A stretch of 64,000 nucleotides of DNA from Paludibacteraceae bacterium (lineage in GTDB: Bacteria > Bacteroidota > Bacteroidia > Bacteroidales > Paludibacteraceae). The notes below the pieces were generated by a model. That model was not told the origin of the DNA. It saw only the letters and a list, made by a program, of their open reading frames with translations, and ran no database searches. The translations under genes and the position numbers were made by a program. The DNA lies in NCBI GenBank assembly GCA_024405875.1, contig JAKSOA010000001.1, positions 62,001 through 126,000 of the forward strand, in the 5' to 3' direction. Positions 9,904-17,867 of the stretch are shown in pieces; the stretch's first letter is position 1; every line of letters starts with the position of its first letter.

Positions 9904-11697
9904 ATGCAAAAGATTATTGTTCTTGATTTTGGCGGGCAATACGCCCACCTTATAGCAAACAGAGTACGCCGTTTAGGCGTTTTCACAGAGATACACTCCC
10001 CTGCCGCCCCTGTTGAGGAACTACAGGGTGCAAGCGGTATCATCTACAGCGGAGGTCCGTCAAGCGTATATGATGAGAACGCACCTGAATATAACCCCGA
10101 TATAATAAACATTCCTGTACCTAAATTAGGTATATGTTACGGTCACCAACTTCTTGCATCTCAGAAAGGCGGCACCGTAAAGGCTGGCAAGGTTAAGGAG
10201 TATGGAATTGCAATGCTTGAGGTCAAGGAGTCTGGGCATCCACTGTTAAAGGATATTCCCGCAGAATCTCAGATGTGGATGAGCCATGGTGATGTGGTTG
10301 AGAACCTGCCATCGGGGTATAGGATAATAGCATCAACAAAAGACTGCCCAACTGCCGCAGTAGCACTTGACAGTGAGAAGATTTACGGTATTCAGTTCCA
10401 CCCTGAGGTAACACACAGCAAGTTTGGAATGAAACTGCTGGATAACTTCATAAATATATGCGGCTGCAAGCGTGAGTGGGATATGAAGAGTTACCTACCT
10501 ATTATTACAGAGAAGATACGCAGTGAGGTGCGTGACCGCAAGGTATTCCTTCTTGTATCGGGCGGGGTTGACAGCACAGTGGCGTTCGTGCTACTGAACC
10601 GTGTACTTGGTGCTGACAGGGTTCTTGGTCTGCATATTGACAACGGAATGATGCGTCTTGGAGAGAGCAGCCAGATTATGGAGTTTCTGAAGGCTGAAGG
10701 TATGAACAATTTGAGGGTTGTTGACGCGTCAAATGAGTTTCTTGGCGATTTGGTTGGGATTACCGCACCTGAGCAGAAACGTAAACTTATAGGCGCCCGT
10801 TTTATTAAGGTTAAAGATGAGGAGATGAAGAAACTGAACCTCAATCCTTCTGAATGGATGATGGCTCAAGGCACTATCTACCCCGATACCATAGAGAGTG
10901 GCGGAACAAAGAACGCCGACCTTATAAAGACTCACCATAACCGCGTTAAGGAGGTAATGGATTTGATGGCGGCTGGAATGCTTCTTGAGCCGCTTGCTGA
11001 TTTATATAAAGATGAAGTGCGTATGCTTGGTGAGGAACTTGGCATTCCAAAGAGTTTGGTATGGCGTCACCCGTTCCCAGGTCCCGGACTTGGGGTGAGA
11101 ATGCTTTGCAGTGACGGCACCGGCTCCTTTGCAAAGAACTCTGATATTCAGGGTCTTGACAAATACCTATCAGACAACGGCATATCAGGCGTAGCCTTGC
11201 CTATAAAGAGTGTGGGTGTACAGGGAGACGGACGCACATACGCCCAGCCAATTCTCATAACAACACCCGGACTAAGTTGGAAGCAGTGTGAGAAATACAG
11301 CACAGAGATTACAAACCACTTTAAGGAGATAAACCGTGCTGTATGGCAAATTGGCGCTGTAAGTGCGGCGGAACCCGTGGGCATTGCACAATATGCTGAA
11401 CGCAAGAATTTTGACGCACTGCGTATTTTTGACAATATCTGCACCAAATTCATTCAAGAGAATAACCTCTACCAATCAATTTGGCAGATGCCTGTAGTGC
11501 TTGTACCTCTTACTGTAGATAACAAGCCTTGCGTGGTTATGCGTCCTGTAAACAGCAATGAGGCAATGACAGCAAACTTCGCTGAACTTGACCCGGAGAA
11601 ATTGCAGACACTATGGAGTGAACTCAAAGCCGCTGGTGCCGGGGCACTCTGGTATGACATAACCCACAAACCACCAGGTACTATAGAATGGGAGTAA
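9904..11697 (+). CDS. guaA: GMP synthase (glutamine-hydrolysing)
   Basis: This enzyme makes GMP from XMP, glutamine and ATP. The N-terminal class I amidotransferase domain shows GICYGHQLLA with the nucleophile Cys and the FHPEV His-Glu pair. The ATP-pyrophosphatase domain shows the P-loop LLVSGGVDSTVAF. The C-terminal dimerisation domain ends KPPGTIEWE. The start at ATG 9904 places the conserved MQKIIVLDFGGQY at the N-terminus. At 597 residues it exceeds the usual bacterial 510-525, with extra sequence in the dimerisation part. The stop codon sits inside a long inverted repeat. Confidence 0.95.
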   Translation: MQKIIVLDFGGQYAHLIANRVRRLGVFTEIHSPAAPVEELQGASGIIYSGGPSSVYDENAPEYNPDIINIPVPKLGICYGHQLLASQKGGTVKAGKVKEYGIAMLEVKESGHPLLKDIPAESQMWMSHGDVVENLPSGYRIIASTKDCPTAAVALDSEKIYGIQFHPEVTHSKFGMKLLDNFINICGCKREWDMKSYLPIITEKIRSEVRDRKVFLLVSGGVDSTVAFVLLNRVLGADRVLGLHIDNGMMRLGESSQIMEFLKAEGMNNLRVVDASNEFLGDLVGITAPEQKRKLIGARFIKVKDEEMKKLNLNPSEWMMAQGTIYPDTIESGGTKNADLIKTHHNRVKEVMDLMAAGMLLEPLADLYKDEVRMLGEELGIPKSLVWRHPFPGPGLGVRMLCSDGTGSFAKNSDIQGLDKYLSDNGISGVALPIKSVGVQGDGRTYAQPILITTPGLSWKQCEKYSTEITNHFKEINRAVWQIGAVSAAEPVGIAQYAERKNFDALRIFDNICTKFIQENNLYQSIWQMPVVLVPLTVDNKPCVVMRPVNSNEAMTANFAELDPEKLQTLWSELKAAGAGALWYDITHKPPGTIEWE

Positions 11698-11712
11698 ACT
11701 CCCATTCTATAG
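11681..11712. repeat. Perfect inverted repeat across the guaA stop codon
   Basis: Fourteen-base arms CTATAGAATGGGAG and CTCCCATTCTATAG flank the loop TAAA, whose TAA is the guaA stop codon. The hairpin could act in termination or mRNA stability. A near-copy lies about 90 bases downstream. Confidence 0.8.
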
Positions 11713-11782
11713 CACCTATAGCAGAGTCTGACCCCACCCCAAACCCCGCCCTCAGGGCAGGGCTTAGTCGCTTCGCTCCATA

Positions 11783-11822
11783 AGAGTGGGAGTAAACTCC
11801 CACTCTATAGCACCTTTTTTTT
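11783..11822 (+). terminator. Intrinsic terminator downstream of guaA
   Basis: AGAGTGGGAG, loop TAAA and CTCCCACTCT form a 10-base-pair stem. ATAGCACC and eight T residues follow. The stem, loop and trailing ATAGCACC repeat the hairpin at 11681-11712 and the bases after it, so the pair looks like a duplicated unit. The bases between contain GC-rich filler and no gene. Confidence 0.75.
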
Positions 11823-11853
11823 AAAAAAACATACACCTTATAAACTTTTTACT

Positions 11854-11861
11854 TACCTTTG
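11854..11861 (+). promoter_or_regulatory. Candidate -7 box for the DUF1573 gene
   Basis: TACCTTTG matches the TAnnTTTG consensus about 50 bases before the ATG at 11912. No TTTG box is seen at the right distance upstream, so only half of the promoter pattern is present. Confidence 0.45.
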
Positions 11862-11911
11862 TGTCTAATTGATTGAAATTAAAAATTAACAACTAATAAA
11901 AAACAACTGAA

Positions 11912-12319
11912 ATGAAAGCAAAAATTCTATTTTTAGGTATTCTTATGGCTATTTCAGCAACTGTGTTTGCTCAAGATAACCAAAACATTGAGTTTGTTGA
12001 GCGTGTTCACGACTTTGGTCAGATTCCAGAGGAGGGAGGCAAAGTTATAACCACATTTGAGTTCACCAACACAAGCAAACAGGCTATAACACTTGATAAT
12101 GTTCAAGCCTCTTGCGGTTGCACAACCCCACAATGGTCAAAAGAGCCTATCGCTCCTAAGAAGAAGGGATTCATTAATGTTACATATAATCCTGCAGGCC
12201 GTCCTGGCAACTTCTCTAAGAGCATAACAGTTAAGTATCACAACGCTTCTGATGAGGCAAAGGTTGTTGTTCTTAACATTAAGGGTGAGGTTATCCCTAA
12301 GGCAAAACCAGCCAACTAA
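11912..12319 (+). CDS. DUF1573 exported protein
   Basis: This is a 135-residue protein with a signal peptide ending near VFA (residue 20). It has a single immunoglobulin-like DUF1573 domain: VHDFGQIPEEGGKVITTFEFTN and the CGCTTPQW motif. Such domains are common in periplasmic or surface proteins of Bacteroidota, and the role is unknown. A terminator follows, so it is probably monocistronic, with its own promoter upstream. Confidence 0.85.
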   Translation: MKAKILFLGILMAISATVFAQDNQNIEFVERVHDFGQIPEEGGKVITTFEFTNTSKQAITLDNVQASCGCTTPQWSKEPIAPKKKGFINVTYNPAGRPGNFSKSITVKYHNASDEAKVVVLNIKGEVIPKAKPAN

Positions 12320-12343
12320 TTACGGCAGTTAAATATAACTCAT

Positions 12344-12382
12344 AAAAAACTGGCTGCTGACAGAAAAGCAGTCAGTTTTTTT
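12344..12382 (+). terminator. Intrinsic terminator after the first DUF1573 gene
   Basis: ACTGGCTGCT pairs imperfectly with AGCAGTCAGT across a short purine-rich loop. A run of T residues follows and A residues precede the stem. The next gene starts only about ten bases beyond. Confidence 0.7.
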
Positions 12383-12391
12383 CTATCTGAT

Positions 12392-12778
12392 TTGAAAAAG
12401 TCATTTACCATATTACTGTTTCTGACCTCTATGATTATGACATCGTGGGGACAGAATATTGTATTTACAGTTGACAGTGCAGACTATTCATTAGGCACGC
12501 TTACTCAGAATGACACAATTATAACGCACACTTTTGAGTTTTGCAATGAGGGTACTGACTCGGTACTTATAAAGAGGATTGAGCCAACCTGCCTGTACAC
12601 AATAACAGAATGGTCAAGTGAGCCCGTAGCGCCTGATATGACCGGATTCATTACAGTTGAACTTGACAGCAGGGATTTATACGGGCCATTCAATAAGGAT
12701 TTGTATGTTTATGGCAATATGCCTACTATAAAATTATCATTAAACGGAAAAAGGAATGGAACACCCGGAGAACAATGA
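12392..12778 (+). CDS. Second DUF1573-type exported protein
   Basis: This is a 128-residue protein with a signal peptide ending near SWG (about residue 20) and one divergent DUF1573 domain (ADYSLGTLTQNDTIITHTFEF, then EPTCLYTITEW). The CGC motif of its neighbour is reduced to one Cys. It appears to start at TTG (12392) right after a terminator. It overlaps the meaB start by 23 bases, which suggests translational coupling. It is probably a diverged duplicate of the upstream gene. Confidence 0.7.
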   Translation: MKKSFTILLFLTSMIMTSWGQNIVFTVDSADYSLGTLTQNDTIITHTFEFCNEGTDSVLIKRIEPTCLYTITEWSSEPVAPDMTGFITVELDSRDLYGPFNKDLYVYGNMPTIKLSLNGKRNGTPGEQ

Positions 12779-13850
12779 GGAATATAAAGGATTGACGGTT
12801 AATAAAGGAATTGTCCAACCGCCGTCTGTAAATCCGTATCTGGTTAAGAGGGTTAAGAGACGTGACTACTCTGTAGCCGAATATGTTGAAGGTATTGCAA
12901 AAGGTAATATCTCAATGCTCTCGCAAGCCGTGACTATGGTTGAGAGCACTAACCCGGCTCATTATGAGACAGCGCAGGAGATAATAGAGAAATGCCTTCC
13001 TCTTGCCGGAAAATCTATTAGAATAGGTATTACAGGTGTACCAGGTGCTGGTAAGAGTACTTTTATTGAGGCATTGGGTATGCACCTTGTAGATAAAGGG
13101 GAGAAACTTGCGGTACTTGCCATTGACCCAAGCAGCGGACTTTCAAAAGGTTCCATCTTGGGCGATAAAACCCGTATGGAGGAGTTGTCTGTTAGTGACA
13201 AGGCGTTTATTCGCCCTTCACCATCGGCAGGCTCTCTTGGTGGCGTGGCTCGCAAGACCCGTGAGTCAATAGTTCTTTGTGAGGCGGCTGGATTTAACAA
13301 CATATTCATTGAGACAGTTGGCGTAGGTCAGTCAGAGACAGCCGTACACTCAATGGTTGATTTCTTTCTGCTTATTCAGATTACAGGTGCCGGTGATGAA
13401 TTACAGGGTATCAAGCGTGGCATTATGGAGATGGCGGACTCTATAATAATCAACAAGGCTGAAGGGAATAATTTGGAGAAGGCGAAACTTGCACAGGCTC
13501 AATTCAAGAACGCCCTGCACTTGTTTCCCGCTCACGAGAGTGGCTGGATACCAGAGGTGCTGCTCTGCTCAGCCTTCCACAAGATAGGCATACCTGAAGT
13601 ATGGGATATGATTGACCGTTATATCAAACATTGCAAAGGGAACGGCTATTTTGACATTAAACGCCGTCGTCAGACACAATATTGGATGACAGAGACCATT
13701 GATGAGGCACTACGGAACAGTTTTTATCAAAGCCCTGACATAGAGCCACTTATTGAGAAATACAAAGAGATGGTTGTCAATGATGAGATAAGTTCATTCA
13801 TAGCGGCACGCAGATTACTTGACATCTACTTTAATAAGACCAAACAATGA
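12756..13850 (+). CDS. meaB: Methylmalonyl-CoA mutase-associated GTPase MeaB (ArgK family)
   Basis: This is a 364-residue G3E-class P-loop GTPase. Walker A is GVPGAGKST near residue 94, switch elements include DPSSGLSKGSILGDKTRM, the ETVGVGQSE segment is family-typical, and INKAEGNN is the NKxD-like base-recognition loop. MeaB chaperones adenosylcobalamin loading and protects methylmalonyl-CoA mutase. The mutase genes are not in this window. The gene overlaps the downstream lrp-type gene by 4 bases. Confidence 0.92.
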   Translation: MEHPENNEEYKGLTVNKGIVQPPSVNPYLVKRVKRRDYSVAEYVEGIAKGNISMLSQAVTMVESTNPAHYETAQEIIEKCLPLAGKSIRIGITGVPGAGKSTFIEALGMHLVDKGEKLAVLAIDPSSGLSKGSILGDKTRMEELSVSDKAFIRPSPSAGSLGGVARKTRESIVLCEAAGFNNIFIETVGVGQSETAVHSMVDFFLLIQITGAGDELQGIKRGIMEMADSIIINKAEGNNLEKAKLAQAQFKNALHLFPAHESGWIPEVLLCSAFHKIGIPEVWDMIDRYIKHCKGNGYFDIKRRRQTQYWMTETIDEALRNSFYQSPDIEPLIEKYKEMVVNDEISSFIAARRLLDIYFNKTKQ

Positions 13851-14305
13851 TTAAAGATAACTTAGACAGTCTTGACGTAAGAATACTTGAGATTCTATCA
13901 AAGAACGCAAAGACACCGTTCCTTGAGATAGCGCGTATATGCAATGTTTCTGGTGCCGCCATTCACCAGCATATACAGCAACTTACGGCTAACGGGGTTA
14001 TTAAAGGCAGCGTCTTTATGCTAAATGCTGAGAAGGTGGGGCTTACCACCTGTGCTATTGTTGGTCTGACTCTCAGCACTGACGCTGACACAGAAGAGGT
14101 TGTGAACGGACTGAAAAAAATTCCGGAAGTTGTGGAGTGCCACCTTACTTCCGGAAAATTTCCTATAACAATAAAGATGTACGCTAAAAACAACTCTGTG
14201 TTTCTCTCTCTTCTGAAATCATCGGTTCTTCAGATTAGCGGAGTGATAGGTGCTGAAAGCACTATATCTCTACAGGAGTGTTTCACTCGCCAGATATCAC
14301 TTTAA
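13847..14305 (+). CDS. Lrp/AsnC-family transcription regulator
   Basis: This is a 152-residue regulator. It has an N-terminal winged helix (LDVRILEILSKNAKTPFLEIA, then ICNVSGAAIHQHIQQL) and a C-terminal RAM ligand-binding domain (CAIVGLTLSTDADTEEVV). The ATG overlaps the meaB stop by 4 bases, so the two are translationally coupled, and it may sense an amino acid or propionate-pathway metabolite (inference). The 3' end overlaps purA on the other strand by 4 bases. Confidence 0.88.
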   Translation: MIKDNLDSLDVRILEILSKNAKTPFLEIARICNVSGAAIHQHIQQLTANGVIKGSVFMLNAEKVGLTTCAIVGLTLSTDADTEEVVNGLKKIPEVVECHLTSGKFPITIKMYAKNNSVFLSLLKSSVLQISGVIGAESTISLQECFTRQISL

Positions 14306-15573
14306 TACCTTATTATGGTCTGTTCTCTATCAGGACCAACTGAGACTATCTTGATTGGAACGCCAAGGAAATCCTCAAGAAAATCAAGGTAGGCGTTGAA
14401 CTCCTCCGGGAACTCATCTTCTGATGACATCTTTGTCATATCTGTCTGCCAACCGTCAAGTTCCTCATAGACAGGTTCAATCTTCTTATCACAAATCTCA
14501 TACGGGAAATAATCTATCTCCTCTCCGTCTATCTTATATGCAACACAAGCCTTTATCGTAGGGAATGTGTCCATAACATCACTCTTCATCATAATAAGTT
14601 TTGTGACACCGTTAATCATAACGGCATATTTCAAAGCCACCAAATCTATCCACCCGCAACGACGACGACGACCTGTCACAGCACCAAACTCGTGCCCTTT
14701 CTCACATAGTATCTCGCCTGTCCTGTCAAACAACTCCGTAGGGAACGGACCTCCGCCAACACGCGTGCAGTAAGCCTTGAATATTCCGTACACATCACCT
14801 ATTCTGTTAGGTGCTATACCCAAACCGCTGCAAGCACCGGCGCAAATTGTATTTGAAGAGGTTACATAAGGATATGAGCCAAAGTCAACATCAAGCATAG
14901 TGCCCTGCGCCCCTTCGCACAAAATGCTCTTATCATCATCAAGAACAGCATTCACATAGTGCTCACTATCAATAAATGTGAACTTCTTAAGATACTCTAT
15001 ACCCTCAAACCACGCCTTCTCAGCCTCTGTAATGTCAAATTCAAAATTCATTCCGGCAAGCATCTGGCAGTGACGCGCCTTAGCCTTCTCATACTTCTCC
15101 GCAAAATTATTATTGATATCACCTACACGCAAACCGTTACGGCTAACCTTGTCTGTGTAAGTGGGACCAATGCCCTTACCTGTTGTTCCAACTTTGGAAT
15201 CTCCCTTAGCAGCCTCATTAGCGGCGTCAAGCACACGGTGTGTAGGCATAATAAGGTGTGCCTTCTTTGAAATGAGCAGACGTTTTGTCAAATCATGCCC
15301 CGATGCCGCCAAAGCCTCAGCCTCAGCCTTGAAAAGAGCGGGGTCAAGAACAACACCGTTACCTATTATATTTATCTTATCACCTTGGAATATTCCTGAA
15401 GGGATTGAACGAAGAACGTACTTCTGCCCGTCAAACTCAAGTGTGTGCCCGGCGTTGGGACCGCCTTGGCATCTTGTTACAACATCATAATCAGGGGTAC
15501 GCACATCTATAACCTTCCCTTTCCCCTCATCGCCCCATTGGAGCCCTAATAATACATCAGCTTTTGCCATCAT
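14302..15573 (-). CDS. purA: Adenylosuccinate synthetase
   Basis: This enzyme makes adenylosuccinate from IMP, aspartate and GTP. At 423 residues it has full length. The N-terminal LLGLQWGDEGKGKVIDV is the GTP-binding signature, PNAGHT is the IMP loop, GTTGKGIGPTY is the second family signature, and VGGGPFPTE and the RRRRCGW stretch follow. ATG codons at 15573 and 15570 are both possible; the second gives MAKADVLLG. Confidence 0.95.
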   Translation of the reverse strand: MMAKADVLLGLQWGDEGKGKVIDVRTPDYDVVTRCQGGPNAGHTLEFDGQKYVLRSIPSGIFQGDKINIIGNGVVLDPALFKAEAEALAASGHDLTKRLLISKKAHLIMPTHRVLDAANEAAKGDSKVGTTGKGIGPTYTDKVSRNGLRVGDINNNFAEKYEKAKARHCQMLAGMNFEFDITEAEKAWFEGIEYLKKFTFIDSEHYVNAVLDDDKSILCEGAQGTMLDVDFGSYPYVTSSNTICAGACSGLGIAPNRIGDVYGIFKAYCTRVGGGPFPTELFDRTGEILCEKGHEFGAVTGRRRRCGWIDLVALKYAVMINGVTKLIMMKSDVMDTFPTIKACVAYKIDGEEIDYFPYEICDKKIEPVYEELDGWQTDMTKMSSEDEFPEEFNAYLDFLEDFLGVPIKIVSVGPDREQTIIRY

Positions 15574-15630
15574 TATAAAGGGGACGCATTCGCTCCCCCA
15601 TTGTTAAAAAATTAATAATATTTCAGACTA

Positions 15631-15662
15631 CGAAGTTAGTGATATTTCATATCAAAAGCAAA
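15631..15662 (-). promoter_or_regulatory. purA promoter
   Basis: Read on the minus strand, TTTG (15662-15659) and TAACTTCG (15638-15631) are 20 bases apart, which fits the phylum's promoter pattern with one mismatch in the -7 box. The leader to the purA start would be about 50 bases. Confidence 0.55.
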
Positions 15663-15685
15663 AAAAACTTATAAACATTTGAAAA

Positions 15686-15717
15686 TTTCTCATTTCTCAT
15701 TTCTCATTTCTCATTTT
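15686..15717. repeat. Tandem 7-base repeat
   Basis: About four copies of TTTCTCA lie between the divergent purA and ferredoxin promoters. They end just before the ferredoxin -7 box. Confidence 0.7.
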
Positions 15718-15722
15718 TTTAC

Positions 15723-15730
15723 TACTTTTG
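15723..15730 (+). promoter_or_regulatory. -7 box for the ferredoxin gene
   Basis: TACTTTTG matches TAnnTTTG and lies 34 bases before the ferredoxin ATG. The expected TTTG box is replaced by the TTTCTCA repeat tract. Confidence 0.45.
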
Positions 15731-15764
15731 CAAAAGTTATAGAACCAATTAAAACTTTAACATT

Positions 15765-15932
15765 ATGGCATACGTAATTAAAGACACTTGTATTGCTTGT
15801 GGAACTTGTATCAGCGAGTGCCCTAATGAGGCTATCTCAGAGGGTGATATCTACTCAATTGACCCTGAAAAGTGCGTTGACTGCGGCACTTGTGCGGCGG
15901 CTTGTCCTACAGAGTCTATTGAGCAGGCTTAA
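15765..15932 (+). CDS. 2[4Fe-4S] ferredoxin
   Basis: This is a 55-residue clostridial-type ferredoxin. Two CxxCxxCxxxCP motifs are complete: CIACGTCISECP near residue 9 and CVDCGTCAAACP near residue 38, which bind two [4Fe-4S] clusters for low-potential electron transfer. It starts MAYVIKDTC. It has its own -7 box and a strong downstream terminator, so it is likely a single-gene transcript. Confidence 0.93.
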   Translation: MAYVIKDTCIACGTCISECPNEAISEGDIYSIDPEKCVDCGTCAAACPTESIEQA

Positions 15933-15947
15933 TTAACAAACAAGCAC

Positions 15948-15985
15948 AAAAAAACTCCACTACCTTAAGGCGGTGGAGTTTTTTA
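15948..15985. terminator. Bidirectional terminator between ferredoxin and DUF3276 genes
   Basis: AAAAACTCCAC pairs with GTGGAGTTTTT around a 12-base loop, with A and T runs on either side. It serves the convergent transcripts from both sides. Confidence 0.85.
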
Positions 15986-16001
15986 TTTTCAGTCAGTAAA
16001 A

Positions 16002-16379
16002 TCAAGCCTCTTCTGTTGGTTCTGCAGGTGCCTCAGCCTCAGCGACGGGAGCCTCCTCTTCAGGAGTCTCTACAGCCGGCATTGCACTGCGCATATAACT
16101 GAGCACCTCAGTCATTGCCTCTTCAAACTTGTCAAAATCCTCTTTGTACAGGAATATCTTATGCTTCTCAAAAATAAACTGACCATCTTCTGAAACTGAT
16201 TTGCGCTTGCTTTCTGTAATTGAAAGGAACAAATCAGAACGGCGGTCTTTCTTTACATCAAGATAATAAACACGCTTTCCTGCCTTCACTGTCTTGGAAA
16301 AGACAATCTCTTTGTCTTCCCGCTCTTCTCTCTGAACCTTTTGCGGTTCCTCTTTTGATCTGTTAAAAAAACTAATCAT
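16002..16379 (-). CDS. DUF3276 (PUR-alpha-like) nucleic-acid-binding protein
   Basis: The protein is 125 residues. The core (about 25-95: IVFSKTVKAGKRVYYLDVKKDRRSDLFLSI split over two strands) matches the DUF3276 PUR domain, whose fold binds single-stranded DNA or RNA. The C-terminal 25 residues are an Ala/Glu/Pro-rich acidic tail. Its role in vivo is not known. It converges with the ferredoxin gene at a shared terminator. Confidence 0.85.
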   Translation of the reverse strand: MISFFNRSKEEPQKVQREEREDKEIVFSKTVKAGKRVYYLDVKKDRRSDLFLSITESKRKSVSEDGQFIFEKHKIFLYKEDFDKFEEAMTEVLSYMRSAMPAVETPEEEAPVAEAEAPAEPTEEA

Positions 16380-16509
16380 CTCTCCATATTTTAAGATTAA
16401 ACGTTACAAAAATCTTAAATTTTAATCAAATCACAAAATAAAAGACCACTCTTTTGCATTTTTTATGTAAAAAAATAAATCGGGGCGCATCGTGGTGAGA
16501 AAAAAAGAG

Positions 16510-16517
16510 TAAATTTG
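16510..16517 (+). promoter_or_regulatory. -7 box for the nusB operon
   Basis: TAAATTTG matches TAnnTTTG 31 bases before the nusB ATG. No clear TTTG box is seen at the right distance. Confidence 0.5.
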
Positions 16518-16547
16518 CACTATAAAAAATGAAAAAGAATCATAACG

Positions 16548-17489
16548 ATGATTAACAGAGCATTAATCCGAACCAAGACAGTACAGTTGATGTACTCTTG
16601 GCAAAGCAACCCGCAACCTGACTCCGAACAAGCGCTTCTGCAACAGAGGCTCAGCCTTCAGAAAACATTTGAACTATACCATTGGCTGCTGTTACTCTCT
16701 ATTGAGATAACAAAGTATGCGATAAAGCGGATTGAGATAGGATTGAACAAAATGCGTCCTACGGCAGAAGAGAGCAACCCCAACAAGAGATTCATAAACA
16801 ACAAGTTCTACAAGCAGTTGCTTGAGAACATATCTCTTAATGACTTTGCAAAGGAGAACGGGATTGGCTGGACCGATGATGACGAGGAGTTCATAAAAGA
16901 GATATACGGAGTTGTAATCAACAGCGATGTATATAAAGAGTATATGGCGGCGCCTGAAGTGACATACGAAGATGACAAGATGCTATGGCGCAAACTATAC
17001 CGCAAGGTATTGGCTCTTTCACCTGCTCTTGAGAATTATCTTGAGGATATGGACCTCTATTGGAATGATGATATAGAGACCGTGCTCAGTTTCATTGAGA
17101 AGACCATAAAGCACTTCACTCCTGAAAGTGACGCCACTGAGTTGCTTCTGCCAATGTACCGTGATGAGACAGACCGCGACTTTGCCGAGGAATTGATTCA
17201 AAAGACGGTTGAGCACCAAGATGAGTATAGGCAGATGATTGTGGAGACCGCTAAGAATTGGGAACAGGACAGAATAGCCACGATGGATATGGTAATTATG
17301 ATTGTAGCCATTGCTGAGATTGTCAACTTTCCGGCAATACCTCTCAGTGTCTCAATAAATGAGTACCTTGAGATAGCCAAAGTCTATAGCACAGAAAAGA
17401 GCAAGACATTTATAAACGGAGTTCTTGACGCCATAGCGGAGAGACTCAAAAAGAGCGGCAAACTGCTGAAGGTTGCCATAGTTAAATGA
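16548..17489 (+). CDS. nusB: Transcription antitermination factor NusB
   Basis: The protein is 313 residues, about twice the length of E. coli NusB, which is usual in Bacteroidota. The N-terminal INRALIRTKTVQLMYSW and the C-terminal half (MVIMIVAIAEIVNFPAIPLSVSINEYLEIAK, split over helices, then STEKSKTFINGVLDAI) are the NusB fold. It binds boxA RNA with NusE during rRNA transcription. It leads the nusB-yajC-ybbR-coaE cluster. Confidence 0.9.
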   Translation: MINRALIRTKTVQLMYSWQSNPQPDSEQALLQQRLSLQKTFELYHWLLLLSIEITKYAIKRIEIGLNKMRPTAEESNPNKRFINNKFYKQLLENISLNDFAKENGIGWTDDDEEFIKEIYGVVINSDVYKEYMAAPEVTYEDDKMLWRKLYRKVLALSPALENYLEDMDLYWNDDIETVLSFIEKTIKHFTPESDATELLLPMYRDETDRDFAEELIQKTVEHQDEYRQMIVETAKNWEQDRIATMDMVIMIVAIAEIVNFPAIPLSVSINEYLEIAKVYSTEKSKTFINGVLDAIAERLKKSGKLLKVAIVK

Positions 17490-17519
17490 GAAATAAATAA
17501 AATTTAAAAATTAAAAATT

Positions 17520-17867
17520 ATGAACTACACAATTCTTTTACAAGCGGCAGCCCCTGCAGCAGGAGGCTCAGGTACTTACAGCACACTCATTATGCTTGTG
17601 CTGATTTTTGTTGTTTTCTATTTCTTTATGATTCGTCCGCAGATGAAAAAGCAGAAGGAGATTAAGAAATTCCGTGACAGCATATCTGTTGGTGACAAGG
17701 TAATAACAGCGGGTGGTATCTATGGCAAAGTCAGAGATGTAAAGGAGACAACCATTATCCTTGAGATTTCTGACGGAGTTAAGATAACAATAGACAAAGG
17801 TTCTGTATATGCCTCAGCGTCAGATTCAGTAGCCGACGCCACCAACACCGCAAATGAGAAGAAATGA
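17520..17867 (+). CDS. yajC: Sec translocon accessory protein YajC
   Basis: This is a 115-residue inner-membrane protein. One N-terminal membrane segment (about 18-37) is followed by the YajC hallmark FMIRPQMKKQKE and the KVITAGGIYGKV core. It associates with SecDF. An Ala-rich acidic tail ends the protein. The downstream ybbR gene overlaps by 4 bases. Confidence 0.93.
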   Translation: MNYTILLQAAAPAAGGSGTYSTLIMLVLIFVVFYFFMIRPQMKKQKEIKKFRDSISVGDKVITAGGIYGKVRDVKETTIILEISDGVKITIDKGSVYASASDSVADATNTANEKK

